A stretch of 64,000 nt of DNA from the NCBI RefSeq assembly GCF_002245355.1, contig NZ_NOWF01000006.1, positions 124,001 through 188,000 of the forward strand. Reading direction: 5' to 3'. This DNA is from Paludifilum halophilum. GTDB lineage: Bacteria; Bacillota; Bacilli; Thermoactinomycetales; DSM-45169. Below the pieces are notes generated by a model, which did not search any database, was not told the origin of the DNA, and saw only the letters and a program-made list of their open reading frames with translations. Made by a program: the position numbers and the translations under genes. Below, in pieces: positions 36,036 to 45,187 of this stretch (within the stretch, counting starts at the first letter, position 1; every line of letters starts with the position of its first letter).

Positions 36036-37781
36036 TTACGATGAAGGGACCGCTTCCCGGTCTTTGAATTGGATATCGAAGATGCGGCGGTAGGTCCCTT
36101 GCTGTTGCAACAATTCCTCATGGGTTCCCCTTTCCGCAACCCTTCCTTGCTCCAACACCAGAATTTCATCCGCTTGTTTCACCGACGAGATGCGGTGAGC
36201 GATTATGAACGTGGTGCGCCCTCTCATCACTTCTTTCAGGGCGGCCTGGATGCGGTGCTCCGTCTCCATATCGACGGCACTGGTCGCGTCGTCTAGAACG
36301 AGAATGCTCGGGTCGATCACCAAGGCGCGGGCGATGGCGAGCCGCTGTTTTTGACCGCCGGACAGACCCAGCCCCCGCTCCCCGAGCATGGTGTCGTACT
36401 GTTTCGGAAACTGCATGATGAAGTCGTGAGCCTGAGCCCGTTTCGCCGCTTCCATGATCTGCTCCATCGTCACATCGGGATTTCCATAGGCGATATTGTC
36501 CTTGATCGTAGAAGAAAAGAGAAAGGACTCCTGAAACACAACACCGATATTTCTGCGCAGACTGTGCAGGTCATAATCCCGAATCGAACGGCCGTCGATC
36601 AGGATCTCCCCGCCGGAAGGTTCATAAAAGCGGGAAATCAAGTGGGTCAAGGAAGTCTTTCCCGCCCCTGTCGAGCCGATCAAGCCGATGGTCTTCCCTG
36701 CCGGGGCGTCGAAGGAAACTCCTTGTAACGCCCGATCATCCGCACCGGGATATTGGTGGGAAACATCGACAAACCTCACATCCCCCCGCAGGCGCTCCTG
36801 TTTGACCGCGTCCGGCTCCGAACGGATATCCTCCGGTTCGTCCAGAATCTCCAAGAGCCGTTCTCCAGCCGCCTTGGACTGGGAATAGGTGTTGATGATA
36901 AACCCCAGAAACATTAGCGGGCCGATGATATACCAAACCAGGCTGAAAAAAGCGACCAGCTCTCCCAGCAGCAGATCTCCTCTGATCACCAACCAGCCCC
37001 CGTAAGCCAGCAAGACGACGACCGAGATATTGCCGACCAGCTCCATTAGGGGAAAGTACGTCCCCCAGATATGGCCCGTGTCCACATTCGTTTTTTTATA
37101 ACTTTGATTCCGGCTGTCAAACTGATCAATCTCAAAATCTTCCCGGGCCATTGCCTTCACGGTGTTCATGCCGCTGATGTTCTCCTGGACTTTCGTCGTC
37201 AACTGAGCGAAGGAGCGGCGAATCCCTTTGAAGGCGGGATGCACCTTTTTGTCAAAGCGATACACGGTCACGGATAGAAAGGGCATGGCCAGCAGGGTAA
37301 CCACCGCCAATGCCGGGTTGAGATAAATCATGATCCCCAAACCGAAGAATAGCAATAGGAGAAAATTGATGAATTGAGCGAAACCAAAGGAAAGAAAAAA
37401 GCGGAACGCCTCCACATCTGCCGTCAAACGGGACATCAGGTCGCCGGTTTTGGCATTGTCATAAAACCGGAAGGGCAGTACCTCCAGCTTTTGGTATAAG
37501 GCGTTTCTCATCGCATAGACGGCACGGATGCCGAAAAGGTCCCCGAAATACTGGTGAAAAAAGGCGGCCACCGATTTCACGAACATCAACAAAACAAAAC
37601 CGATCACAATATAAGGCACCCACTCGTAATACCCTTCTCCGATCACCTCATCGATCGTCAGTTTCAGCACCAGCGGGTAAACTACCGTAATCCCCGTCAC
37701 GAACAACAGGGAAAAGATCGCTATGAAAAAGTAACCTTTGTAGGGCCAGTAAAAACCCTTTAACCGCTTTAGCGTATTCAC
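36036..37781 (-). CDS. ABC exporter half, BmrC/YheI-like
   Basis: A 581-residue half-transporter with N-terminal permease (about 15-310) and ATPase domain: Walker A IGLIGSTGAGKTS, canonical signature LSGGQKQRLAIARAL and Walker B LVLDDATSAVD with Asp at the catalytic Glu position. It forms a heterodimer with the next gene. The GTG at 37781 is chosen because GAGGAG is correctly spaced. A short out-of-frame ORF with MKRSAGSEYAKAVKGF overlaps the start; BmrCD in Bacillus is controlled by an upstream leader peptide, but I cannot claim the same here. Confidence 0.88.
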   Translation of the reverse strand: MNTLKRLKGFYWPYKGYFFIAIFSLLFVTGITVVYPLVLKLTIDEVIGEGYYEWVPYIVIGFVLLMFVKSVAAFFHQYFGDLFGIRAVYAMRNALYQKLEVLPFRFYDNAKTGDLMSRLTADVEAFRFFLSFGFAQFINFLLLLFFGLGIMIYLNPALAVVTLLAMPFLSVTVYRFDKKVHPAFKGIRRSFAQLTTKVQENISGMNTVKAMAREDFEIDQFDSRNQSYKKTNVDTGHIWGTYFPLMELVGNISVVVLLAYGGWLVIRGDLLLGELVAFFSLVWYIIGPLMFLGFIINTYSQSKAAGERLLEILDEPEDIRSEPDAVKQERLRGDVRFVDVSHQYPGADDRALQGVSFDAPAGKTIGLIGSTGAGKTSLTHLISRFYEPSGGEILIDGRSIRDYDLHSLRRNIGVVFQESFLFSSTIKDNIAYGNPDVTMEQIMEAAKRAQAHDFIMQFPKQYDTMLGERGLGLSGGQKQRLAIARALVIDPSILVLDDATSAVDMETEHRIQAALKEVMRGRTTFIIAHRISSVKQADEILVLEQGRVAERGTHEELLQQQGTYRRIFDIQFKDREAVPSS

Positions 37782-38034
37782 TCCCGGCACTCCTCTTCAT
37801 GTTATCTCTTACGCTGGAATTTCCGTTGTTTGACACGATTGAACATCGCTCATATGTTCGCATCCTCATTCATTCGACAGACAAAGGAAAACTCCTTTCA
37901 AAAATTCCAACATTTATAGATTCCATCCCTGACGGCTTCCGCTCTTTTAAAGGTATAAACAGCGGGAATGATGTATGACCGAACAGGGTAAAAAGGGGAT
38001 ACATCGGAAAATAGCCTTTGGAGGGAAAACATCT

Positions 38035-38673
38035 ATGAATATTCTGGTGATCGGAGCGAACGGTCAAGTCGGCAAACAACTGGTGGAACGGCTGGGACAC
38101 AGCGAACACCAGGTGCGGGGGATGATCCGGGAGGAGTCCCAGGCCGCCGACCTGGAAGCCTTCGGCGCGGAGACGGTAGTAGCCGACCTGGAGGGAGATA
38201 TTTCCCATGCTGTCCGGGGATGCGACGCCATCGTCTTCGCCGCCGGATCAGGTGCCCATACCGGCCCGGACAAAACGGAGCTGGTGGATCACCTCGGGGC
38301 GATCCGGTCCATCGAAGAAGCGGAAAAGCAAGGAGTCATGCGGTTCGTTATGCTGAGCGCGCTCCGGGCCAAGGAACCGGAGAAAGGACCGGAAAAGCTG
38401 CACCATTATCTGGAGGCAAAGAAAAAGGCGGATGATCGCCTCGCCGCCAGTCACCTCGACTATACGATTGTGCGACCGGGCCGCTTGTCCAATGAGCCGG
38501 GTCAAGGAACCGTCAGTGCTTCGGAATCCCTGGAATTCCAGCCCGACCCGATTACCCGGACGGATGTGGCGGAATCATTGGCTGAGATTCTGGATCTGAA
38601 AAACACCCATCGCAAAGGCATCGACCTACTTCCGGGAACCACTCCGATCCGGGAGGCCTTAAAAAAACTATAA
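38035..38673 (+). CDS. atypical SDR NAD(P)-binding protein (YhfK-like)
   Basis: A 212-residue Rossmann protein. MNILVIGANGQVGKQLVERL is the GxxGxxG nucleotide site, followed by the RFVMLSAL strand and LDYTIVRPGRLS. It belongs to the NAD(P)-binding atypical SDR class with YhfK/YwnB, whose physiological substrates are unknown. The ATG at 38035 has GGAGGG; the in-frame extension upstream does not. A strong terminator follows. Confidence 0.82.
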   Translation: MNILVIGANGQVGKQLVERLGHSEHQVRGMIREESQAADLEAFGAETVVADLEGDISHAVRGCDAIVFAAGSGAHTGPDKTELVDHLGAIRSIEEAEKQGVMRFVMLSALRAKEPEKGPEKLHHYLEAKKKADDRLAASHLDYTIVRPGRLSNEPGQGTVSASESLEFQPDPITRTDVAESLAEILDLKNTHRKGIDLLPGTTPIREALKKL

Positions 38674-38677
38674 CCGA

Positions 38678-38720
38678 TAAAAGGCGATCCTCCGACTGAC
38701 GTCGGAGGATCGCCTTTTTC
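38678..38720. terminator. bidirectional terminator
   Basis: An 18-base arm starting AAAAGGCGATCC (38679) pairs with its complement ending GGATCGCCTTTTT (38719). It lies between convergent genes. Confidence 0.88.
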
Positions 38721-38728
38721 CATGAGGA

Positions 38729-39601
38729 TTAAACCCTTTGCGCACGTTCCAGATAATATTCCGGCCGGCAGTGCTCCAGGAAGGCTCGGGCGGCTTCCCG
38801 CTCCCGTTCACTGGGGCGGCTGACCCCATCGGCCCCGGTCAAATCCCGGATCGCCGTGACGAGACCCTCTGTCACCCGCCGGTCCAACGACGGCGCCGAT
38901 CCCTCAACCCATGAGTTCAGCGTAGCCACCGTTTCGGTGTATACCGGTTTCGTTCCCTCCGCCAGCTCATAGAAGGCATTTAAAGCGGAAACCGCTTCTT
39001 CCCGGCGGATGTAGGTCAACAAGGTGGCATGGGCCAAAATGTATCCCGGCCGCTTGGACACCAACCCCGCCGGCCCTCCTTTCCACACTTGAGAAGTTCC
39101 GACCACTTTCTTTCCGCGGATCACCACATTATACCGGCCGTCACAGAAAGACCCGGGTACTTCTCCAAAATAAGAATCCAGTCCGAAGGTATCACGGAGC
39201 ATCCGCATCAGAGGAAGACCCAGCATCCGGTATACCTCGTCGATATTCCAGACGTCTTTTTGAGGACGGGGTAAAAAGAGAGACAAATTCAAAGTCCCCG
39301 GCCCGTGAGGAACAGCCGTCCCCCCACTCTGCCGCACGAATACCGGCCAATCCGCCTGCCGCATCATGGCGGCGGCATGTTGCGCCTGCTCCGTTCGAAT
39401 ATCCTTTTTGGAAACAACGATGGCCCGGGGTCCCCGCCAGATTCGCAACGTCGCCGGCGCCTCCCCTCGGGCCACCGCCTCACCGACGGATTCCTCCATC
39501 GCGTAGGACAGGGGCGAGGAGGACTCGTCCCCCTCACACAAGATCCGCCAATCCCCGATTGCACGGTATTGATTTACTTCCCTCTCCATCGGCTGCATCA
39601 T
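38729..39601 (-). CDS. lipL: LipL-type octanoyl-[GcvH]:protein octanoyltransferase
   Basis: A 290-residue biotin/lipoate ligase-fold protein. FVRQSGGTAVPHGPGTLNLS is the substrate loop and GSFCDGRYNVVIRGKKVVGT contains the Cys expected as the acyl-enzyme nucleophile. LipL moves octanoate from GcvH to E2 subunits of 2-oxoacid dehydrogenases. The Cys distinguishes it from ATP-using LplA. The ATG at 39601 follows GGGAGGACGG. It is a single gene. Confidence 0.82.
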   Translation of the reverse strand: MMQPMEREVNQYRAIGDWRILCEGDESSSPLSYAMEESVGEAVARGEAPATLRIWRGPRAIVVSKKDIRTEQAQHAAAMMRQADWPVFVRQSGGTAVPHGPGTLNLSLFLPRPQKDVWNIDEVYRMLGLPLMRMLRDTFGLDSYFGEVPGSFCDGRYNVVIRGKKVVGTSQVWKGGPAGLVSKRPGYILAHATLLTYIRREEAVSALNAFYELAEGTKPVYTETVATLNSWVEGSAPSLDRRVTEGLVTAIRDLTGADGVSRPSEREREAARAFLEHCRPEYYLERAQRV

Positions 39602-39692
39602 TTTCCGTCCTCCCGCTCTCAAACCGCTACTCCGTTTATTATACACCAATCACCGACGCGGTTCGATCATGGAAAGGAAGTGGGGAAAGTAT

Positions 39693-40013
39693 TTAAAAAC
39701 GGCTTTGATTCAGCTCTTCGAGCACCCGCTCCAGAAGGATCGCTTCCTCCCGATACCAGTGAATGCTCCTTCCCTTGCGGTCCCCTTCCAAAACCTTGTG
39801 CCTCAATTCGCGGTACCTTCGTTCCAAACACTTCCGGGCGGCCTTAAATTCTTCCCAGGAGAGGTCCATCGTTATATTCAACGTTCTCTCACACTCCCCG
39901 CATCGTTTCGACTCTAACAATGTATGAGCCGTAACTCGTCCCGATGACCGGGACAGAAGGGGAGGTTTCCAATCGTCAGACATCTTCGACAATACCATCG
40001 CCATATGTTTCAC
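39693..40013 (-). CDS. hypothetical small protein
   Basis: An open frame of 106 codons from a GTG at 40013, with later ATG options (39983, MSDDWKPPLLSRSSG). It has one CxxC pair (RCGECERTLN) and a basic helical C-terminal half (EEFKAARKCLERRYRELRHK). No clear ribosome site and no family recognised; it is upstream of lipL and divergent from the purine permease. It might be spurious. Confidence 0.4.
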   Translation of the reverse strand: MKHMAMVLSKMSDDWKPPLLSRSSGRVTAHTLLESKRCGECERTLNITMDLSWEEFKAARKCLERRYRELRHKVLEGDRKGRSIHWYREEAILLERVLEELNQSRF

Positions 40014-40094
40014 GCGCTGTCTGCGTTATAATAAGATTGTTATGCTTCCATGCATAACGGGTGGGTGAGGGGTTAACGTAAAAGGATCTAGCAC

Positions 40095-41378
40095 ATGTTT
40101 CAATGGTTGAATCGACGTTTTCAACTTCAAGAACATCAAACAACCTGGAAAAGAGAAGTGACGGCGGGGTTGACAGCCTTTTTCACAAGCGCCTATATCT
40201 TGCTGGTCAACCCCATGATCCTGAAGGATGCCGGCATTCCCTTGAGCGCCGGGGTGATGGCGACAATCGCTATCTCCGTCTTTGGCTGCATCTGGATGGC
40301 TTTCGGTGCCAATGCACCGATCATCCTGATTCCCGGTATGGGTGTGAATGCTTTTTTCAGCTATACCATCGTTCAAGGATCAGGGTTGAGCTGGCAACAA
40401 GCGTTGGGCGCCGTCACGGTTTCCGGCGTTCTTTTTTTCCTCGCCGCCGTCAGCCCCCTCGGCAACCGGCTGGTTACGGCTGTTCCCCCTTCACTGAAAC
40501 ACGGGATCACTGCAGGGATCGGCCTTTTCCTCACTTTTATCGGATTGCAAAAGGGAGAGCTGATCCAACCCAGCCCGACCACTTTCGTCGCTCTGGGTGA
40601 TTTCGGTCATCCCGTCGTCCTGTCCACTCTGGCAGGTCTGATGGTGACCCTGTTCCTGTTCATCCGAAACACGAAGGGAAGTCTTTTATTCGGCATCCTT
40701 TTCACCAGCCTGATCTCCGCTTCACTCATCGGCATCACAGGGGAGGCAGCACTGCCGGATCCCCGGGACTACGGGCAGGTCTTTGCATCCGCCGAATTTA
40801 ACCTGCGGGAGATCCCTTTCTGGATCGCCGCCTTTTCCATGACGATGATCGTTCTCTTTGAAAACATGGGGTTATTGAGCGGAATCCTGCCGGATCCCCG
40901 GAAGTTTAACCGGGCATATAAGGCGACAGCGATTTCCACATTTGCATCGGGCCTTTTGGGTACAAGTCCTGCCATCGCCTCCGCCGAGAGTGCCGCAGGG
41001 ATTGCTGAAGGAGGAAAAACGGGTATTCCCGCACTGGTGACAAGCATGTTGTTTGCCCTTTCCTTTGCGGCATTGCCGATCATCGGGATGATTCCCGAGA
41101 ATGCCGTCGCTCCAGTATTGATCGTCATCGGCGGGCTGATGGTGAAAAGTGTGCAGGAGATCCCCTTTTCCGATTTCTCCGAGGGATTCCCCGCCTTTTT
41201 GATCATTGCCGGGATTCCGTTGACATCCAGTATCGTCGACGGTTTGGCCTTCGGCTTTATCACGTACCCCTTGTTGAAAGCGGCGGCGGGACAAGCGAAA
41301 CAAGTACCGCCGCTGGTGTATGGAATCTCTGTTCTGTTCCTTCTCAACTGGATCGTCTCGACGGTGACCGTGCATTGA
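40095..41378 (+). CDS. NCS2/AzgA-family purine permease
   Basis: A 427-residue membrane protein with about 12-14 helices. The N-terminal REVTAGLTAFFTSAYILLVN, GANAPIILIPGMGVNAFFSY and, later, GTSPAIASAESAAGIAEGGK are diagnostic for AzgA-type guanine/hypoxanthine or adenine transporters such as PbuG. The ATG is preceded by AAAGGAT. A TATAAT box lies at about 40026. I see no purine riboswitch in front. A strong terminator follows. Confidence 0.9.
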   Translation: MFQWLNRRFQLQEHQTTWKREVTAGLTAFFTSAYILLVNPMILKDAGIPLSAGVMATIAISVFGCIWMAFGANAPIILIPGMGVNAFFSYTIVQGSGLSWQQALGAVTVSGVLFFLAAVSPLGNRLVTAVPPSLKHGITAGIGLFLTFIGLQKGELIQPSPTTFVALGDFGHPVVLSTLAGLMVTLFLFIRNTKGSLLFGILFTSLISASLIGITGEAALPDPRDYGQVFASAEFNLREIPFWIAAFSMTMIVLFENMGLLSGILPDPRKFNRAYKATAISTFASGLLGTSPAIASAESAAGIAEGGKTGIPALVTSMLFALSFAALPIIGMIPENAVAPVLIVIGGLMVKSVQEIPFSDFSEGFPAFLIIAGIPLTSSIVDGLAFGFITYPLLKAAAGQAKQVPPLVYGISVLFLLNWIVSTVTVH

Positions 41379-41411
41379 CGGTCGATCGTTGACTGATCGG
41401 GGAATCGATAG

Positions 41412-41444
41412 AAAAGCCCCCTGCGCTCTTACGCAGGGGGCTTC
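41412..41444. terminator. terminator between permease and znuA-like gene
   Basis: AAGCCCCCTGCG (41414-41425) pairs with CGCAGGGGGCTT (41432-41443). It lies between convergent genes. Confidence 0.8.
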
Positions 41445-41479
41445 ATATATCCCGAATACCGGCGATCAAAAAGAAGGGA

Positions 41480-42469
41480 TTATTCGGCCTCGAGACCCTT
41501 CGCCAGGTTTTCAGCGTTCTGTTTCATGATGGAAAAATAGTTTTCCCCTTCAGCCTCCTGTTTCCGGGTCAACCCTCCCAAGGGGTTTAAGGTGAGGGGT
41601 CGGGCCCCTACCTCCTTTTTCACCGTATCCGCCACCTTACCGGATACCAACGTTTCGAAGAAAATGTATTGAATATCGTTCTCCCGTGCCACCTTCACGA
41701 TTTTCTTCAATTCTTTGGCACTCGGCTCATCCGAGGGAGACAACCCGGATACCGGGACCTGTTTTAATCCGTAGCGGTCCGCCAGATAGCCGAACGCCGC
41801 GTGGGACACGATGAACGTATCGGTTTCTCCCTGTTTCACGTTTTCGGCAAAGGTTTGATCCAGATCGTCCAACTTCGCTGCCAAATCCTTGTAGTTCGCT
41901 TGGTAGTCTTCTTTATGCTTCGGATCCTTTTCGATCAAAGCATCCCGAATTACCGACGCCTGCTTCTTCGCCCGAACTGGATCCAACCATACATGGGGAT
42001 CCTTGTCATAGTGGGAATGGTCATGCTCATGCTCACCCTCGGATTCGTCGTGGTGCTCCCTCTCTTCATGTTCCTCCTGTGCGGGACTCGTCTCTGAAGC
42101 GGAAAGAAGGTCGATGGACTCTGTCGTATCAACGACCCGGGTCCGGTCTTCATTCAGCACCGATTTGGTTTTCTCGATCCAAGCTTCAAAACCGGCTCCG
42201 TTATAGATGAAAAGATCCGATTCACTCAAGGAAGCCAGATCCTTGGCGGTCGGCTCGTAGTGATGGGGTTCCACTCCGGTGGGAACCAGGTTGTGGACTT
42301 GAATGTGTTCCCCTCCGATCTGTTCCGCAAAAAAAGCGAGGGGATACAGACTAGCGTAAACCTCCATTTTTCCTCCGGAAGCGGAATCCGTCTCCCCGGC
42401 GCCCCCGCACCCCGCTAATAACAAACCCGTGAAAACAGACAGAATCCATACCGGCCTACATTTTCTCAT
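41480..42469 (-). CDS. znuA: zinc ABC-transporter substrate-binding lipoprotein (ZnuA/AdcA-like)
   Basis: A 329-residue cluster A-I solute-binding protein. It has a signal peptide with lipobox LLLAGCGG, zinc-ligand regions GVEPHHYEPTAKD, DPHVWLDPVRA, SHAAFGYLADRYG and a very acidic, His-rich loop (EEHEEREHHDESEGEHEHDH), typical of zinc rather than manganese binders. The permease and ATPase genes are not next to it. The ATG at 42469 follows GGAGGTG by 12 bases. A Zur-like site lies upstream. Confidence 0.9.
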   Translation of the reverse strand: MRKCRPVWILSVFTGLLLAGCGGAGETDSASGGKMEVYASLYPLAFFAEQIGGEHIQVHNLVPTGVEPHHYEPTAKDLASLSESDLFIYNGAGFEAWIEKTKSVLNEDRTRVVDTTESIDLLSASETSPAQEEHEEREHHDESEGEHEHDHSHYDKDPHVWLDPVRAKKQASVIRDALIEKDPKHKEDYQANYKDLAAKLDDLDQTFAENVKQGETDTFIVSHAAFGYLADRYGLKQVPVSGLSPSDEPSAKELKKIVKVARENDIQYIFFETLVSGKVADTVKKEVGARPLTLNPLGGLTRKQEAEGENYFSIMKQNAENLAKGLEAE

Positions 42470-42552
42470 CAAAACCCTGGGCACCTCCAAATATCGATCT
42501 ATACGATTTGTATCACTTATGACCCTATTATATTACCGGTTTTATGATTTGT

Positions 42553-42573
42553 AAAACGAAATTATTACGATTT
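42553..42573. promoter_or_regulatory. candidate Zur box
   Basis: The segment ends in ATTACGATTT, a perfect half of the Bacillus-type Zur operator; the other half is imperfect (AAACGAAAT). It lies about 85 bases upstream of the znuA-like start. Confidence 0.45.
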
Positions 42574-42693
42574 CTTCATCTGTCTGTTATCGGTCACGCT
42601 CTATCGGTATAATGGGATTAAGTGTCCACCCGACGGTCGGTGTCGGTTAGTTCCCGGCAGAAACAGCCGAATTGAACAAAGGAGGTGAAACGC

Positions 42694-43140
42694 ATGACGG
42701 GACGAAAAAAATGGGCCGTCATCCTCTTGGCATCGGTCACCCTGGTCGGTTGTTCCAGCGGAGACGGAGAGCAGGCAGGCGGGTCGTCCCCTGATTTCCC
42801 TGATTTCGTAACCTCGGCATCCGCTCCTGCCCGTGAAGCTTACCAGATGGCCTTTGAACATCCCGATGTGTTGACATATATGCCCTGTTATTGCGGTTGC
42901 GGCGAAACGAGCGGACACAAGAACAACTGGAATTGCTTTATCAAAGATCAGCGGGAAAACGGAGAAGTCATCTGGGATCCAATGGGGGCCACCTGAACGA
43001 TCTGCGTCAATATAGCGCGTGACGCTATTCGCATGAGTGAGGAAGGAAAGTCCCTGACTGAGATTCGAAACAAGATCGATGACACATACGGCGGGAACGG
43101 AACCCCCACCCCGACTCCCATGCCCCCTGCCGAAAAATAA
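42694..43140 (+). CDS. PCYCGC-family lipoprotein with in-frame TGA (predicted selenoprotein)
   Basis: A 148-residue lipoprotein if the TGA at 42994-42996 is read as selenocysteine (residue 101). It has a signal peptide with lipobox VTLVGCSS, then MPCYCGCGETSGHKNNWNCF, the family signature. After the TGA the same frame continues TICVNIARDAIRMSEEGKSL and IRNKIDDTYGGNGTPTPTP to TAA at 43138. Relatives, as I recall them, have CxxC where this has UxxC, so only one redox Cys is replaced. A hairpin with bacterial SECIS geometry follows the TGA. A nonsense-mutated pseudogene is the alternative, but the intact downstream frame argues against it. GGAGGTG supports the ATG at 42694. It lies near copper genes; a redox or metal-chaperone role outside the membrane is inferred. 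Confidence 0.8.
42994..43030 (+). ncRNA. putative bacterial SECIS element 1
   Basis: After the TGA, ATAGCG (43012-43017) pairs with CGCTAT (43023-43028). The five-base apical loop CGTGA has G as its second base, 21 bases after the TGA, inside the 16-37 base window given for bacterial SECIS elements. A competing stem GCGTCA/TGACGC (43004-43025) also exists. Confidence 0.6.
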
Positions 43141-43204
43141 GTGAAAAAGACCGCTCGGGGCATTCCCGGCGGTCTTTCGTATCCTCCCAGAGGCGATGTG
43201 ATTT

Positions 43205-43345
43205 TAGCACATCCTTGGTGGGTCGGGGCGGGGTTCCACACTCCGTTTCGTTGTTCTGACGAGCCAGAGGCACTCCGTGTGAAACCCCATCCTCCCGAAC
43301 AGGATCTGTTTCAAAACGCTTCTAGGGCCTGTCTGGTAAACCGTC
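43205..43345. repeat. dispersed intergenic repeat, copy A
   Basis: The block TCCTTGGTGGGTCGGGG, then GGTTCCACACTCC, CCCGAACAGG and CTTCTAG recurs at 61.1 kb with small differences. This copy has about 60 extra bases in the middle. No coding potential is apparent. It fills most of the gap between the PCYCGC gene and sco1. Confidence 0.6.
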
Positions 43346-43385
43346 GAAAATAGCTGGACGCCGATTTCCGGCTCCATCTCCCCTT

Positions 43386-44045
43386 CTACGGGGATATACC
43401 GGTTTGAGCCTTCCCTTGCAGGGAGGCGACATCCCGGATCACCTGCTCGAAATCCGGGCGGAGTCCGTTATATGAGCCGGCGATTTTTCCGGATGCATCA
43501 ATCAGGAAGATTTGGGCGGAATGGTCGATCGTCAACTCATCGTCAACCGATTCGGGTGTATTCTTTTCGATGGGGGTTTGAAAAGCGGACTTTAAGAACT
43601 GATGCATCTCCGGTTCACTGTGATGGGTTAAAAACGTCCAATTGGAGAAGTCCACTTTCAGATTTCGTCCATAACGTTTCAAAACCTCCGGTCGATCATG
43701 GATCGGGTCGACACTGAAAGAAACCATTTGAACATCCAGCCCCTCCTCAGCCAGGCGGCGTTGTAACCGAGCCATGTTGGCAGTCATCGGGGAACAGATG
43801 TCGGGGCAACGGGTAAAGATGATATCCGCCAGCCACACCTTCCCTCGCAGATCTTCCGACCCGAACCTTTCCCCCTCCTGATCTGTATAAGTAAACGCCG
43901 GAAGAGAAGGGGAACCCGGGTCCGGACCGGCGGTGAAAAACGCCTCTCCGCCATCAAACAGCCAATAACCGACCCCAAAAACTCCCAAGAGAATCCATGC
44001 AATGCCTCTGCTCCGTAACGACCGTTTCCCCGAAACCATTCCCAA
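43386..44045 (-). CDS. SCO1/SenC-family copper chaperone
   Basis: A 219-residue membrane-anchored thioredoxin-fold protein. One N-terminal helix (about 13-30) is followed by the copper motif FTRCPDICSP (CxxxC) and the distal His in TIDHSAQIFLID. SCO proteins deliver copper to the CuA centre of cytochrome c oxidase or reduce its cysteines. It is 33 bases downstream of the YtkA-like gene, forming an operon. The TTG at 44045 and ATG at 44039 are both possible starts. Confidence 0.92.
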   Translation of the reverse strand: MGMVSGKRSLRSRGIAWILLGVFGVGYWLFDGGEAFFTAGPDPGSPSLPAFTYTDQEGERFGSEDLRGKVWLADIIFTRCPDICSPMTANMARLQRRLAEEGLDVQMVSFSVDPIHDRPEVLKRYGRNLKVDFSNWTFLTHHSEPEMHQFLKSAFQTPIEKNTPESVDDELTIDHSAQIFLIDASGKIAGSYNGLRPDFEQVIRDVASLQGKAQTGISP

Positions 44046-44078
44046 ACCTTCTCCTTTCCGGCTTCCGGAGCTTATCGC

Positions 44079-44522
44079 TTACGGGTGGACAGACAGCCCT
44101 TGATCCTTCATCACATGATTCCCCCGGGCCGTCACATGGTACATCACCTTGTAATCTCCGGGATCCTGGAAGGTTTTTTCGATGGAATATGCTCCATCCC
44201 CCGTCCGTTCAGCGTCAATCTTTTCGCCTTCATCCCTGGACCCGACTTTCCAGATCTCAAAGCTGACACTGTCGGCGTCATTGACCGGCTTACCATTCTG
44301 GGTAATCACAGCACGGATTTCCACCGTTTGACCCGCCGTCACTTCCTCGGGCTCCACCTTCATTTTCACTTCGGGCACCGCCTGGGATTCCTCCGACTGC
44401 TGGTGGGTTTCGGGGTCGGCCTCATTCCGGGACGAATCCTGTGCCGCGCCGCAAGCGGTCAAGCTGATCAGCCCTGCGGCTAAAAGCAGAGAGAACAGCC
44501 GTTTTTTCATGCTCCAAGCCAT
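44079..44522 (-). CDS. YtkA/FixH-like lipoprotein
   Basis: A 147-residue lipoprotein: signal peptide with lipobox LISLTACGAA, a Glu/Ser/Gln-rich linker, then an immunoglobulin-like domain (KMKVEPEEVTAGQTVEIRAV to GDYKVMYHVTARG). YtkA-like domains occur with SCO1 and cytochrome oxidase assembly genes. It is the first gene of an operon with sco1. Copper handling is inferred from the partner. Confidence 0.8.
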   Translation of the reverse strand: MAWSMKKRLFSLLLAAGLISLTACGAAQDSSRNEADPETHQQSEESQAVPEVKMKVEPEEVTAGQTVEIRAVITQNGKPVNDADSVSFEIWKVGSRDEGEKIDAERTGDGAYSIEKTFQDPGDYKVMYHVTARGNHVMKDQGLSVHP

Positions 44523-44599
44523 TTTTCATCTTGTCCTTTCTTTTTAGAATGTACGGGGGTTGTCTTTCATTTATGAACGATCCGAGGCAAAATCCCCGC

Positions 44600-45187
44600 T
44601 CACTTCTGTCTCGTGCAGCAGTCGGCGTCCGCTTTCATTTCCCGTTCCACCCGCTCCGCCGCTTGGACAAAGGAAAGGACTACACCGCCGAATCCATTGA
44701 CGAATTTCTCCGCCATCTCTTTCCATTCAAAGCTGAGCACCTGAGGTTGACAACAACGGATGTCCGGTTCACTTCCCATCACGTACCATGCCATCGGGGC
44801 ACTGAGGGTGGTATTGCTGAAAAAATCCTGGCACACCGCTTGCAACACCTGTTCCTGCACCTGGCGGTGGCGCAAAAGCCCACAATGGCTGCAACAAGCG
44901 GTTTCCACCCGTTGTCCCGACAAAACGAGCCGATAAGCCAGGCGGGGATCGATCGGACGGCCGCAGATGACACACCCGTGGACGGAAGGCGGCGGTTGGG
45001 GGTCCACGCGGTTCAATGCAATTCCCCCATATATTTTCTTCACTAGACCTTCTTCGAGAAGGGGCTGGATATCCCGGTACACCGTCATTTCCGAAACACC
45101 CAGTTTTTCGCTGATCTCCCCGATTTTCATGTTATGGTGTTTCTGAATCCACTCCCGAATCCGCTGTTGTCGGGCATGGGGCAGCAT
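44600..45187 (-). CDS. YcnK-like copper-responsive DeoR-type repressor
   Basis: A 195-residue regulator. The N-terminal DeoR helix-turn-helix (RQQRIREWIQKHHNMKIGEI, SEKLGVSEMTVYRDI) ends in LVKKIYGG. Instead of a sugar domain it has a Cys-rich part (VHGCVICGRPID, TACCSHCGLL) and a NosL-like segment (APMAWYVMGSEPDIRCCQ), like YcnK, which represses copper uptake genes in Bacillus. The start at 45187 follows GGGAGGTG. Its likely target is the adjacent ycnJ-ycnI operon. Confidence 0.75.
   Translation of the reverse strand: MLPHARQQRIREWIQKHHNMKIGEISEKLGVSEMTVYRDIQPLLEEGLVKKIYGGIALNRVDPQPPPSVHGCVICGRPIDPRLAYRLVLSGQRVETACCSHCGLLRHRQVQEQVLQAVCQDFFSNTTLSAPMAWYVMGSEPDIRCCQPQVLSFEWKEMAEKFVNGFGGVVLSFVQAAERVEREMKADADCCTRQK

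Noticed and set aside
37648-37869. Leader peptide gene in front of the BmrC-like gene
   Set aside because: An out-of-frame ORF overlaps the start, but I see no clear attenuator structure to support a BmrB-like leader.
42694-42996. Reading the PCYCGC gene as a complete 100-residue protein ending at TGA
   Set aside because: The conserved second half of the family continues in the same frame after the TGA, so termination there would remove half of the domain.
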